A stretch of 64,000 bases of DNA from contig NZ_JAKRKC020000002.1 of the NCBI RefSeq assembly GCF_022664455.2, positions 2,356,001-2,420,000 of the forward strand. Reading direction: 5' to 3'. Below the pieces are notes generated by a model that saw nothing but the letters and a program-made list of their open reading frames with translations, was not told the DNA's origin and ran no database searches. Positions within the stretch are counted from its first letter, which is position 1. Each line of letters opens with the position of its first letter. This DNA is from Actinomadura luzonensis. GTDB taxonomy: Bacteria > Actinomycetota > Actinomycetes > Streptosporangiales > Streptosporangiaceae. A program made the position numbers and the translations under genes. Below, piece after piece: positions 1-8,767 of this stretch.

Positions 1-1
1 C

Positions 2-583
2 GAGGCGATGTTCGCCGCGTTGCTCGACACGTGGTCGCGGGGCATGTTGCGGGTGGCCAGGTCCTACGTCTCCACGGACGACTCGGCCGAGGAGGTCGTC
101 CAGGACACCTGGCTGGCGGTCATCGGCGGGATCGACGGCTTCGAGGGCCGCTCGTCGCTGAAGACCTGGGTCTACCGCATCCTGGTCAACGCCGCGCGCA
201 AGCGCGGCGCGCGCGAGAGCCGCACGCTGCCGTGGAGCGCCCTCGACCAGGACGGCGGGCCGTCCGTCGACCCGGCGCGCTTCCACGGCCCGGACGCCGC
301 CCTGCCGGGGAGCTGGAAGGAGCCGCCCGCGTCCTGGCCGACGCCGGAGAACCAGGCGCTGGCCGCCGAGGTGCGCGGGCTCATCGGCAAGGCCCTGGCC
401 GAGCTGCCGCCGCGGCAGCGCATCGTGATCACCCTGCGCGACGTGGAGGGGTGCGCGTCGGAGGAGGTGTGCGACATCCTGGACATCTCCCCGGCCAACC
501 AGCGGGTGCTGCTCCACCGGGCTCGCGCGGCGGTCAGGGAACGGCTGGAGGGCTACTTCCGGTCGGTGATGGCGGCAGAATAG
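2..583 (+). CDS. ECF-type RNA polymerase sigma factor (5' end cut by window)
   Basis: Extracytoplasmic-function sigma factor that would direct RNA polymerase to a stress regulon. Region 2 is visible around residues 20-60 (SAEEVVQDTWL, then SSLKTWVYRILVNAA) and region 4 near residues 125-185 (LAELPPRQRIVITLRDVEG, then a helix-turn-helix). The frame is open to the window edge, and the family normally has some 15-25 residues before the first visible Met at base 8, so the true start probably lies upstream. A proline-rich linker of about 45 residues separates regions 2 and 4. The gene is followed after 41 bp by a zinc-binding anti-sigma gene on the same strand, the usual partner arrangement. The regulon is unknown. 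Confidence 0.9.
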   Translation, partial: EAMFAALLDTWSRGMLRVARSYVSTDDSAEEVVQDTWLAVIGGIDGFEGRSSLKTWVYRILVNAARKRGARESRTLPWSALDQDGGPSVDPARFHGPDAALPGSWKEPPASWPTPENQALAAEVRGLIGKALAELPPRQRIVITLRDVEGCASEEVCDILDISPANQRVLLHRARAAVRERLEGYFRSVMAAE

Positions 584-624
584 GTGAAACGGTTCATGCG
601 ACAGAGGGTAAGGCGGGCAGCATC

Positions 625-864
625 GTGAAGCGGTTCACGTGCGGCGAACTGGTGGAAGTCATCACCGCCTACCTCGACGACGCCCTCGACGAGCCGTCGC
701 ACGCCGCCGTGGAGAGCCACCTCGCCTGCTGCGCCGACTGCGGCCACTACCTCGACCAGTACCGCGCCACCGTCCGCGCCGTCGCCGACCAGCCCCCCGA
801 GAAGTTGTCCGACCGCACCCGCGACCGGCTGATGTCCGCCTTCCGCGAGCGGCGCAAGCCCTGA
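625..864 (+). CDS. Zinc-binding anti-sigma factor (ZAS-like)
   Basis: A 79-residue cytoplasmic protein that should bind and inhibit the sigma factor encoded just upstream. It has the ZAS signature His32-x3-Cys36-x2-Cys39 plus an N-terminal Cys6 (RFTCGELVEV), which together can hold one zinc. No membrane segment follows, so this is a soluble, probably redox-responsive anti-sigma rather than a membrane-spanning one. GTG at 625 is the only in-frame start that places the conserved CGELVE segment at the N-terminus; the nearby ATG at 597 is out of frame. The C-terminus is short and basic. Confidence 0.85.
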   Translation: MKRFTCGELVEVITAYLDDALDEPSHAAVESHLACCADCGHYLDQYRATVRAVADQPPEKLSDRTRDRLMSAFRERRKP

Positions 865-875
865 GGCCGCGCGGC

Positions 876-1769
876 TCAGTCCGGCTCCGGGCCCACGCAG
901 GCGTCGCTCTCCCGCACCTGGTCCGGCGGCGGGGGCTCGATCCGCGTCTCGCCGCCCCAGCCGGTGAAGCCGACCTCGGCCACGGCGCTCCTCGGCTCGC
1001 CGTCCCCGGGCTCGGGATACGCCCAGGTGAGGCGCACCCGGCGGGGCAGCCCGTCGAGGCCCACCCACAACCGCCAGGAGACCTCGGCCGAGCCGATCCG
1101 CTCGCGCAGCAGGGCGAAGAGCACGGGGTCGTCGGACGGGGCCGCGGCGACGAGGTCCGCGGGCGAAGCGCTCCCGGCGTGCACGACGGTCTCCGCCCCG
1201 TCCACGACCTCGCCCGGGACGGGATCCGGCGCGGTCAGCCTGCCCAGTGTCCCGGGTGAGACGAGGTCGCGCAGGCGGAGCGAGCCCGTGGCGCGCCGCA
1301 GCCACTCACATCTGGAGCCGTCGCCGTGCAGCCAGGGCTTGCCCGCCGGGACGTCGCGCCGGTCGGCGCGGTGCTCATAGCTGCCGGCGCCCGCGATCGT
1401 GATCGTCCTGGTCGTCAGGTGGCTCAGGTCCGTCGGGACGACGCCTGCCAGCCCGGCCGGGACATTGGTCCGGTAGTAGGTCGTGGTCAGGTCGGAGGCG
1501 ACCTCGCCGAGGACCCCCGTGGTGCGGCTCTCGTCGTACTCGCCGATGCCGACCTCGGCGAGGTCATCCGCCGGAGGGGTGTCCACCTTCCCGTGGTCCA
1601 GGCGGACGTGCCTGGTGACCCGCACCCCCGCCGAGCCCTTCAGCCGCTCGGCCACGGCCTCGGCGGGCGCCCGCGCCGGGGCCGCGGTGCCGTCGCCGCC
1701 GCAGCCGGCGGCCAGGACGAGCACCAGGACGAGCACCAGGACGGTCGGCGCGATCCTCGGTAACGCCAT
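876..1769 (-). CDS. LprG/LppX-like lipoprotein
   Basis: A 297-residue exported lipoprotein. It has a hydrophobic signal (repeated VL pairs) ending in the lipobox LAAGC, so Cys should be lipidated and anchored to the outer face of the membrane. The rest is polar and reads like the LppX/LprAFG fold: YDESRTTGVLG, then DLTTTYYRTN, and a C-terminal VSWRLWVGLDGLPRRVRLTW. In mycobacteria members of this family carry lipids or lipoglycans; the ligand here is unknown. ATG at 1769 gives a compact signal peptide. The gene is divergent from egtA, 57 bp away, and converges on the anti-sigma gene 11 bp away. Confidence 0.75.
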   Translation of the reverse strand: MALPRIAPTVLVLVLVLVLAAGCGGDGTAAPARAPAEAVAERLKGSAGVRVTRHVRLDHGKVDTPPADDLAEVGIGEYDESRTTGVLGEVASDLTTTYYRTNVPAGLAGVVPTDLSHLTTRTITIAGAGSYEHRADRRDVPAGKPWLHGDGSRCEWLRRATGSLRLRDLVSPGTLGRLTAPDPVPGEVVDGAETVVHAGSASPADLVAAAPSDDPVLFALLRERIGSAEVSWRLWVGLDGLPRRVRLTWAYPEPGDGEPRSAVAEVGFTGWGGETRIEPPPPDQVRESDACVGPEPD

Positions 1770-1826
1770 CCGGCGATCATAGGGGTGGCCCCGTAACGTT
1801 CGCGCGTCTCGCGGCTCTGTAGGTCC

Positions 1827-3083
1827 ATGCGCCACGCGAGGGACACCTTGGTCACCGCCCGCCCCGGCACGCTCGAAGGGACGGCCGAGGTGACGGAGTT
1901 CGCCCGCGGCTGCTTCCGCGACGACGGGGGCGGCGGCGGGAGACGGATGGGCGTCGAGCTGGAGTTCCTGGTCTACGACCGGTCGGACCCCGGGCGGCAC
2001 GTCCCCATGGCCGAGACGGCGCGGGCGCTGCCGCCGCTGCCCGGCGGCAGCCGGGTCACGTTCGAGCCCGGCGGCCAGCTCGAACTGTCCGGACCGGCGG
2101 GCCCCCTGCCCGAGGCCGTCGCCGCGCTGGCCGGCGACCTGAGCGTGACCCGCCGCGCGCTGGCCGCCGGCGGCCTGGCGCTCGCCGGGGTGGGCCTGGA
2201 CCCGGTGCGCCCGCCCCGCCGCCAGCTCCGCCTGCCCCGCTACGAGGCGATGGCCGCCTTCCTCGGCGGCCCGTACGGACCGCTCATGATGTGCTCCACC
2301 GCCTCCGTGCAGATCAACCTCGACCTGGGGGAGCGGCCCGCGGCCCGGTGGGAGCGGGCCCACCTGCTCGGGCCCGTCCTCACCGCCGCCTTCGCCAACT
2401 CCCCGCTCACCGGCGGCCGCCCGAGCGGCTGGATGTCCGGCCGCCAGGCCGTCTGGGAGCACCTCGACCCCACCCGCACGGTCCCCGTCCCGGCCTCCGC
2501 CGACCCGGCCGCCGCCTGGGCGGAGTACCTGCTCGACGCCCGCCTCATGCTGGTGCGGGAGGACGGCGACCGGTGCCGGCCGGTGCGCGACGGGTCGAGG
2601 TTCCGCGACTGGCTCGGCGGGCGCGTCCCCGGCCGCCGGCCCACGGCCGCCGACCTGGCCTACCACGCCACCACCGTGTTCCCGCCGGTCCGGCCGCGCG
2701 GCTGGCTGGAGGTCCGCTACCTCGACGCCCAGCGGCCGGCGGACTGGCCGGTGTCCGCGGCGGTCACGTACGCGCTGGTGATGGACGACCGGGCGGCCGA
2801 CGCCGCGCTGTGCGCCGCCGAGCCCTGCCGCGCCCTCTGGACGCCCGCCGCCCGCCGCGGCCTCGCCGAGCCCCGACTCGCGCGCGCCGCCGAGGCGTGC
2901 TTCCGCGCCGCGCTGGAGGCGCTGCCCCGGCTCGGCGCCGGCCCCGCGCTGACCGGGGCGGTGGCCGCCTTCGCCGACCGCCACGTGACCCCCGGCCGCT
3001 CGCCGGCCGCCGACCTCATCGATTCGCACGCGTCAGAGCCCGGCCGCCCGCCGGCCTGGCTCGCCGGAGGAGAGACCGCATGA
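1827..3083 (+). CDS. egtA: Glutamate-cysteine ligase EgtA (ergothioneine pathway)
   Basis: ATP-dependent ligase making gamma-glutamylcysteine, the sulfur donor for EgtB. The 418-residue protein shows the GCS2-type features MGVELEFLV, FEPGGQLELSG and MMCSTASVQINLDLG, which line ATP, glutamate and metal sites in this family. The stop overlaps the egtB start (ATGA), so the two are translationally coupled. The start at 1827 has no clear Shine-Dalgarno sequence. First gene of an egtABCD operon, which supports the assignment over a general gshA role. Confidence 0.93.
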   Translation: MRHARDTLVTARPGTLEGTAEVTEFARGCFRDDGGGGGRRMGVELEFLVYDRSDPGRHVPMAETARALPPLPGGSRVTFEPGGQLELSGPAGPLPEAVAALAGDLSVTRRALAAGGLALAGVGLDPVRPPRRQLRLPRYEAMAAFLGGPYGPLMMCSTASVQINLDLGERPAARWERAHLLGPVLTAAFANSPLTGGRPSGWMSGRQAVWEHLDPTRTVPVPASADPAAAWAEYLLDARLMLVREDGDRCRPVRDGSRFRDWLGGRVPGRRPTAADLAYHATTVFPPVRPRGWLEVRYLDAQRPADWPVSAAVTYALVMDDRAADAALCAAEPCRALWTPAARRGLAEPRLARAAEACFRAALEALPRLGAGPALTGAVAAFADRHVTPGRSPAADLIDSHASEPGRPPAWLAGGETA

Positions 3084-4387
3084 CCGACGTCAAGGAACGC
3101 ATCGCCGCCCAGCTCCTCGCGGTGCGCGACCGTTCGCTCGCCTACACCGCCGCCGAGGACGACCTGCTCGTCCGCCAGCACTCGCCGCTGATGTCCCCGC
3201 TGGTGTGGGACCTCGCCCACGTCGGCAACTACGAGGAGCTGTGGGTGCTGCGCGCCGCCGCCGGGATCACCCCGCTCCGTCCCGAGATCGACGACATCTA
3301 CGACGCCTTCAAGACGCCGCGCAGGGACCGGCCGTCGCTGCCGTTCCTGCGCCCGGCCGAGGCCCGCGACTACATCGGCGGCGTGCGCGGCCGGGTGCTC
3401 GACGTCCTGGACGCCGTGGACCTGGCCGACCCCGACCCGCTGCGCCGCGACGGGTTCGTGTTCGGCCTGGTCATCCAGCACGAGCACCAGCACGACGAGA
3501 CCATGCTGGCCACGCTCCAGCTCTCCGGGCGGCCCGGCGTGGTGCGCGACGGCGCCCTGCCGCCCGGCCGCGTCCCGGCCGGTCCCGGCGAGGTGTACGT
3601 CCCGGCGGGCGAGTTCGTCATGGGCACCGGCGACCTGCCGTGGGCCTACGACAACGAGCGGCCCGCGCACCGCGTGGAGCTGCCCGCGTACTGGATCGAC
3701 CGGCTGCCCGTCGGCAACGCCGCCTACGCCGCCTTCATCGAGGACGGCGGCTACCACGACCCCCGCTGGTGGACGCCGGAAGGGTGGCGGTGGCGGCAGG
3801 AGCACGGCGTGTTCGCCCCGCTGTTCTGGACGCGCGACGGCGGGACCTGGTGGCGCGAGCGCTTCGGCCGCACCGAGCCGGTGCCCATGGACGAGCCGGT
3901 GCAGCACGTCTGCTGGTACGAGGCCGACGCCTACGCCCGCTGGGCCGGCAAGCGGCTGCCCACGGAGGCCGAATGGGAGAAGGCCTGCGGCTGGGACGCC
4001 GCCGCCGGCCGGGCCCGCCGCTACCCGTGGGGCGACCAGGACCCCACCCCCGAGCTGGCCAACCTCGGCCACCGGGCGGCCCGCCCCGCGCCGCTCGGCG
4101 CCTACCCGGGCGGCGCGAGCCCGTACGGGGCCGAGCAGATGGTCGGGGACGTGTGGGAGTGGACCTCCACCTGGTTCCAGGGCTACCCCGGCTTCCGCGC
4201 CTTCCCCTACCGGGAGTACAGCGAGGTGTTCTTCGGCCGGGAGTACCGGGTGCTGAGGGGCGGCTCGTGGGCGGCCGACCCCGCCGCCGTCAGGACCACG
4301 TTCCGCAACTGGGACTACCCGATCCGGCGGCAGATCTTCACCGGCTTCCGCTGCGCCCGCACCGCCGCGCCGCCGGAGCGCGGCTGA
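3080..4387 (+). CDS. egtB: Ergothioneine sulfoxide synthase EgtB
   Basis: Non-heme iron enzyme that joins gamma-glutamylcysteine (or cysteine) to hercynine with O2. The 435-residue protein has the N-terminal DinB-like domain with the three-histidine iron site: His47 in LAHVGNYEE, and His134 and His138 in QHEHQHDET. The C-terminal formylglycine-generating-enzyme fold runs from about residue 165 (PAGEFVMGT, RLPTEAEWEKA, VWEWTSTWF, VLRGGSWA, TGFRCAR). Overlaps egtA by 4 bp and egtC by 1 bp (TGATG). Confidence 0.96.
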   Translation: MTDVKERIAAQLLAVRDRSLAYTAAEDDLLVRQHSPLMSPLVWDLAHVGNYEELWVLRAAAGITPLRPEIDDIYDAFKTPRRDRPSLPFLRPAEARDYIGGVRGRVLDVLDAVDLADPDPLRRDGFVFGLVIQHEHQHDETMLATLQLSGRPGVVRDGALPPGRVPAGPGEVYVPAGEFVMGTGDLPWAYDNERPAHRVELPAYWIDRLPVGNAAYAAFIEDGGYHDPRWWTPEGWRWRQEHGVFAPLFWTRDGGTWWRERFGRTEPVPMDEPVQHVCWYEADAYARWAGKRLPTEAEWEKACGWDAAAGRARRYPWGDQDPTPELANLGHRAARPAPLGAYPGGASPYGAEQMVGDVWEWTSTWFQGYPGFRAFPYREYSEVFFGREYRVLRGGSWAADPAAVRTTFRNWDYPIRRQIFTGFRCARTAAPPERG

Positions 4388-5172
4388 TGTGCCGGCACGC
4401 GGCCTGGCTCGGCGCGCCCCGCCCGCTGACCGCGTTGATCCACGAGCCGCCGCACGGGCTGCTGCGGCAGTCGTACGCGCCGCGCAGGCAACGGCACGGC
4501 ACCGTCAACGCCGACGGCTTCGGCATGGCCTGGTATCCCGCGCCCGCGCAGGACCCCGTCCGCTACCGCCGCTCGATCCCCATCTGGGCGGACGCCAACC
4601 TGCCCGGCCTCGCCCGCGTCGCCGCCTCCGGCTGCCTGCTGGCCGCCGTGCGCTGCGCGACCACCGGGATGCCGGTCGAGGAGAGCGCCACGGCGCCGTT
4701 CACGGAGGGGCGCTGGCTGCTCAGCCACAACGGCCGCGTCGCCAGGGACGCCGTGCGCGGCCTCGCCGACAGCGCCGAGAGCGCCTGCGACTCGGCCTGG
4801 CTCGCGGCCGCCGTCTTCCAGCGCCTCCGCGCCACCCCGCTGCCGGGGGACGCCCCGGCGCCGTTCGCGGGGGACGTCCCGGGCCCGCTGCCGGGGGACG
4901 TCCCGGCCTCGTCGCTGGTGCTGGGGGACGTCCTGGCCGAGGTCGTCACGGCCGCCGCCGCCAAGGACCCTGACGCCCGCCTCAACCTCCTCGCCACCGA
5001 CGGCACCACCCTCGCCGCGACCGCCTGGGGCGACACGCTCTTCCACCGCCGCCGGCCCGACGGCGTCCTCGTGGCCAGCGAACCGCTCAGTGACGATCCC
5101 GGCTGGCGGCCCGTACCCGACCGCAGCCTCCTGCTCGCCGGCCCCGGCGACCTCCACGTCCGACCGCTCTGA
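4387..5172 (+). CDS. egtC: Gamma-glutamyl hercynylcysteine sulfoxide hydrolase EgtC
   Basis: Class II glutamine-amidotransferase-fold enzyme that removes the gamma-glutamyl group. The sequence begins Met-Cys, so Met removal leaves Cys as N-terminal nucleophile. Family motifs NADGFGMAWY, LAAVRCATTG and LLSHNGRV follow. 261 residues. Between about residues 155 and 180 there is a Gly/Pro/Asp-rich insert in which the motif PLPGD and GDVP recur; this is low-complexity and unlike the rest of the domain, probably a surface loop grown by repeat slippage. Confidence 0.93.
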   Translation: MCRHAAWLGAPRPLTALIHEPPHGLLRQSYAPRRQRHGTVNADGFGMAWYPAPAQDPVRYRRSIPIWADANLPGLARVAASGCLLAAVRCATTGMPVEESATAPFTEGRWLLSHNGRVARDAVRGLADSAESACDSAWLAAAVFQRLRATPLPGDAPAPFAGDVPGPLPGDVPASSLVLGDVLAEVVTAAAAKDPDARLNLLATDGTTLAATAWGDTLFHRRRPDGVLVASEPLSDDPGWRPVPDRSLLLAGPGDLHVRPL

Positions 5173-5192
5173 CCACCACTCCAGGAGACCCT

Positions 5193-6179
5193 GTGACCGC
5201 CACCACCGGCCGTTCCGCCGTGCGCCTGACCAGCCACCTCGACCCCGACCACCTCCGCCTGGCCCTTGAGCACGACGTCCGCACCGGTCTCGCCGCCACC
5301 CCGAAGTGGCTGCCGCCCAAGTGGTTCTACGACAAGGCGGGCAGCGACCTGTTCTCGCAGATCACCCGCCTGCCCGAGTACTACCCGACCCGCCGCGAGC
5401 TGGCCATCCTCCGCGCCCGGGCGGCCGGCCTCGCCGCCGCCAGCGGCGCGGACACCCTCGTCGAGCTGGGCTCCGGCACCAGCGAGAAGACCGTCCTGCT
5501 CCTCGACGCCCTCGCCGCGGCCGGCACCCTGCGCACCTACACCCCGGTGGACGTCGACGCCGCCACCCTCACCGCCGCCGCCCGCCGCCTGGCCGCCCGC
5601 TACCCGGGGCTCGCCGTCCGGGCGGTGTGCGCCGACTTCGAACGCCACCTCGCGCTGCTGCCCCGCACCGGCCGCCGCATGGTCGCCTTCCTCGGCGGCA
5701 CCATCGGCAACCTCGACCCGGACGCCCGCCGCGTCTTCCTCAAGGAGCTGCGCGCGAACCTCCGCCCCGGCGACACGTTCCTGCTCGGCGCGGACCTGGT
5801 CAAGGACCGGGGGCGGCTGGTGGCCGCCTACGACGACGCGGCCGGGGTCACCGCCGCCTTCAACCGCAACGTCCTGCACGTCCTCAACCGCGAGCTGGAC
5901 GCCGCCTTCGACCCGGACGCCTTCGCCCACGTCGCCCTGTACGACGAGCGCAACGACTGGATCGAGATGCGGCTGCGCGCCACCCGCCCGATGCGCGTCG
6001 CCATCGCCGCCCTCGGCCTGACCGTGGACTTCGCCGCGGGCGAGGAGATGCGCACCGAGATCAGCGCCAAGTTCCGCCCGGACGGCCTGCGCGCCGAGCT
6101 GTCCACCGCCGGCTTCACCCTCCGCGAGTGGCACACGGACCCGTCCGGCGACTTCGCCCTCCTGCTCGCCGCCGCCTGA
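5193..6179 (+). CDS. egtD: L-histidine N(alpha)-methyltransferase EgtD
   Basis: SAM-dependent trimethylation of histidine to hercynine, the first step of ergothioneine synthesis. The 328-residue protein has YDKAGSDLFSQI and LPEYYPTRRE at the N-terminus, the SAM loop VELGSGTSEKT near residue 90, and FLGGTIGNLD near residue 170, all diagnostic of EgtD. GTG at 5193 is preceded by AGGAGA at a good spacing. It lies 20 bp after egtC, completing egtABCD. No PLP-dependent egtE follows. The next gene is convergent with a single base between the stop codons. Confidence 0.95.
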   Translation: MTATTGRSAVRLTSHLDPDHLRLALEHDVRTGLAATPKWLPPKWFYDKAGSDLFSQITRLPEYYPTRRELAILRARAAGLAAASGADTLVELGSGTSEKTVLLLDALAAAGTLRTYTPVDVDAATLTAAARRLAARYPGLAVRAVCADFERHLALLPRTGRRMVAFLGGTIGNLDPDARRVFLKELRANLRPGDTFLLGADLVKDRGRLVAAYDDAAGVTAAFNRNVLHVLNRELDAAFDPDAFAHVALYDERNDWIEMRLRATRPMRVAIAALGLTVDFAAGEEMRTEISAKFRPDGLRAELSTAGFTLREWHTDPSGDFALLLAAA

Positions 6180-6180
6180 C

Positions 6181-7713
6181 TCACGCCAGCCCGAACACCG
6201 TCGTCGTCCCTGCCGGGGCGAACGTGATCGCGCCAGGGGTGCGGAGCGCCGCCGCGCCGGGGCCGCCGTTCCCGGCGGGGAGCGGGATCCGGGTGGCGTC
6301 CCCCGTCCACCACGGGGCGCTCAGCACCGTCAGGCCGTCACCCGTCCTGACCGTCACGAGCAGGGCCTGCTCCAGCGCGATCGCCTGCTCGGGCCGGCCC
6401 GCCGCCGGCAGCGTCACCTCCTGCGGCAGGCCCGCGAACGGCTCGTACCGGAACGTCCTCGTCGCGAGGTCGCTCACGACGCGGCCGGTCGCGGTGATCG
6501 CGAGCTGGTGCTCGCCCGGCTGCCACGCGAACTGCTCCAGCCCGGTGTGCTGGGCCAGCAGCCTGCGCTCCCCGGGCGTCGTCACGGCCAGGGCGGCGCC
6601 GTCGTCCGACACCGCGGCGTCGGCCTCGCCGGGCGCGACGCCCGCCGCCCGCTCGTCGCGCCAGCGCTCCTTCCCGGTGCCCGGGTCGAGCGCGACGACC
6701 GTGACGCTCATCGTGCGCCGTTCCGCCGACCGGGCCCACCGCTCGACGTCCACGCCGCACGTCATCAGCACGGCGACCACCTCACGCAGCCCCAGGTGGG
6801 TGGTGAGCACACATCCGGGCGGCACGTCGTAGACCCAGCGCGCGGCGCCCGCCGCGAGCCCCCAGCCGGTCAGCCGCCGCGCCCCGGTACGCGTCACCAG
6901 GCCCCGCGAGTGCAGCACGGCCTGCTCGGCGAAGCGCGCCGGCCGCTCCGCCTCCGAGCGGACCTCGCCGGTGACGGCGTCCAGCAGGACCGTGCGCTCC
7001 CCGTACGGCGAGCCGAACCCCACCAGCACCGCGCCCCCGTCGGCCGCCCCCAGCAGGCGGACCGCCCGGGCGGCCGGGCGGCGGTAGTGCCAGCGTTCCC
7101 GGCCGGTCGCGGTGTCCACGGCGACCACGCCGTCCGCCACCAGCACCGCGACGCCGTCGCCGGCGGGGACCGCGTCCCGTACCGCGCCCGGCGCCGCCCA
7201 GCGCCAGGCGACGTGCGAGACGGACGCGGGCAGCCCTGCCTTCGTCCCCGCCGGTCGCGCCGTGGTCGCGTGCACGGGCAGCGACGTCACCGCAAGCGCC
7301 ACCCCCACCATGAGCACCCCTCCGGCGACCGCCCCCGCCGCCGCCCTCGCCGTGGCGCCCGCACTCACGGGACGCCGTCGCCCGATCACCATCGGCACCA
7401 CCGCGACGACCGCGACCGACGCCCCTGCGGCGTAACAGGTGACGCCCACCCCTGGCACCCCGTCGGCCAGCCCACCGCCCGCCTGCCACCAGCCGTACCC
7501 GGCCGCCAGCACCATCGAAGCCCCCGCCGCCACCCCCGTCGCGACCCGCTCGCGCACCGCCAGGGCGACCAGCAGCGCCGTGCCCACACCCAGCAGCCCG
7601 ACGGCCACGACCGGCACCCGGACCCCCGCCACCCACTCCAGGCACCCCCACCAGGCCCCGCCCACCCCCGCGACCGCCAGCCCGGCCCCGAACCAGCCCC
7701 GACGCTCCCTCAC
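6181..7713 (-). CDS. Membrane-anchored PQQ-like beta-propeller protein
   Basis: A roughly 510-residue protein of unknown role. The N-terminal third holds about five hydrophobic segments (Trp/Gly-rich helices, then VVAVVPMVIG and a long Ala/Val stretch), and the rest has repeated blades resembling PQQ/BamB propellers (VAVDTATGRERWHYR, VLLDAVTGEVRSE, VVALDPGTGKERW). The propeller probably faces outside. I chose GTG at 7713 because GGAGGGGG lies five bases upstream; an ATG at 7746 would add 11 residues. No catalytic residues or quinone-binding evidence are visible, so an enzyme function should not be assumed. Confidence 0.7.
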   Translation of the reverse strand: MRERRGWFGAGLAVAGVGGAWWGCLEWVAGVRVPVVAVGLLGVGTALLVALAVRERVATGVAAGASMVLAAGYGWWQAGGGLADGVPGVGVTCYAAGASVAVVAVVPMVIGRRRPVSAGATARAAAGAVAGGVLMVGVALAVTSLPVHATTARPAGTKAGLPASVSHVAWRWAAPGAVRDAVPAGDGVAVLVADGVVAVDTATGRERWHYRRPAARAVRLLGAADGGAVLVGFGSPYGERTVLLDAVTGEVRSEAERPARFAEQAVLHSRGLVTRTGARRLTGWGLAAGAARWVYDVPPGCVLTTHLGLREVVAVLMTCGVDVERWARSAERRTMSVTVVALDPGTGKERWRDERAAGVAPGEADAAVSDDGAALAVTTPGERRLLAQHTGLEQFAWQPGEHQLAITATGRVVSDLATRTFRYEPFAGLPQEVTLPAAGRPEQAIALEQALLVTVRTGDGLTVLSAPWWTGDATRIPLPAGNGGPGAAALRTPGAITFAPAGTTTVFGLA

Positions 7714-7875
7714 GACAACCCCCTCCGCGGACCACCGGCAAGCCAACGCGCCCGCTGTTGCGGATCCGTTGAGGATCTGTTGAGTCGCCTGGCGAAGAAG
7801 CCTCCTGCTCCTGCCTGGCGGGGTCCCTTCGGCGGACCGCCTGCGCAGCGCCCGCGACCTGCTGGGGCGCGGGTC

Positions 7876-8736
7876 TCAGGAAGCCCCGCCGCTCTCGGCG
7901 ATGACGCGGACGGCGTACGCCTGCGCCGGCGGCCCGCACCGCTCGAAGACCTCGCCGATCGCGGCGCGCAGGCCCGGGAGGGCCCAGTCGGCGGGGAGCA
8001 GGTCGGCGGGGAGGGGCGGGACGCGCAGGGTGTCGACCAGGGCGCCGCCGAGGAGCCGGACGTAGGCGGCCAGCGTCTCGCCGGTCGGCTCGGCGGGCGG
8101 GGTGTGGTCGCGGGCGGCGCGGCGCAGGCGGTCGGCGTGGGCGCGGAAGCGGGCGTTCAGCTCGGCGAGGTCCCAGGCGCGGTAGGCGATCTCGGCGGCG
8201 TCCCGGGTGGGGAGGCCGACCCGGCCGTAGTGGACGGTGCCGTCCGGGGGCGGGGCGCCGAGCTCGGCCTCGAGGCGGGCGCGGCCGTCGGCGGGGGAGA
8301 TGAGCACGCCCGGCTGCATCTGGCCGTAGCGGGCGAGGGCGGCGGCGCGGCGCAGCCGGTCGCGGTAGGCGCGCTGCGGCTCGGGGATGCTGTAGAAGAC
8401 GGCGTGGAAGTAGCCCTCCCAGGCGGGCGGCGGGGCGACCTGCGGGGCCTGGGCGCGCCGGAAGTCGGCGAGGAAGCCGCCCGCCAGCCGGTAGTCGGCG
8501 GCCCGGCCGCGTGGAGTGGCCGACAGCAGCCCGTCGCGGCGCATCCGGGCGATCAGCGAGCGCGCCGCGCCCTCGGTCAGGCCGAGGTCGGTGAGCAGCC
8601 GCACCAGGGCGACCCCGGGCAGTTCCTCGCGGCGCGCCACCCCGTACAGGAACGGGACGAGAGCGACATTCGGTCCTCGGGAGACATGGGCAGAGCTGCC
8701 TCCATCTGTTACGCTTCCACTCACGTTCGTGAGCAT
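7876..8736 (-). CDS. PaaX-like transcriptional regulator
   Basis: 286-residue regulator with an N-terminal winged helix (GLTEGAARSLIARMRRDGLL) and a C-terminal PaaX-type ligand/dimer domain (WEGYFHAVFYSIPE). PaaX represses phenylacetate catabolism in other bacteria, but no paa genes are nearby, so the ligand is open. The reading frame extends upstream to 8868, but that would run through the divergent neighbour; ATG at 8736 fits family length. A perfect 6+2+6 inverted repeat (CTCACGTTCGTGAG) covers codons 2-5 and may be the autoregulatory operator shared with the divergent gene at 8768. Confidence 0.75.
   Translation of the reverse strand: MLTNVSGSVTDGGSSAHVSRGPNVALVPFLYGVARREELPGVALVRLLTDLGLTEGAARSLIARMRRDGLLSATPRGRAADYRLAGGFLADFRRAQAPQVAPPPAWEGYFHAVFYSIPEPQRAYRDRLRRAAALARYGQMQPGVLISPADGRARLEAELGAPPPDGTVHYGRVGLPTRDAAEIAYRAWDLAELNARFRAHADRLRRAARDHTPPAEPTGETLAAYVRLLGGALVDTLRVPPLPADLLPADWALPGLRAAIGEVFERCGPPAQAYAVRVIAESGGAS
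8720..8733. promoter_or_regulatory. Candidate operator between PaaX-like regulator and VC0807-type gene
   Basis: CTCACGTTCGTGAG, a perfect inverted repeat with 6-bp arms around TT, lies 35 bp before the plus-strand start at 8768 and just inside the minus-strand regulator start. Position and symmetry suggest binding by the adjacent regulator; this is inference. Confidence 0.5.
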
Positions 8737-8767
8737 ACACGGCACATATGACGACAGTGAGGCGACG

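Noticed and set aside
6181..7713. PQQ-dependent dehydrogenase
   Set aside because: Blade-like repeats are present, but the quinone- and calcium-binding residues and a secreted single domain are not; only a propeller fold is claimed.
7747..7875. Small gene or regulatory RNA in the gap between two minus-strand genes
   Set aside because: 129 bp with no hairpin, ribosome site or open frame of note.
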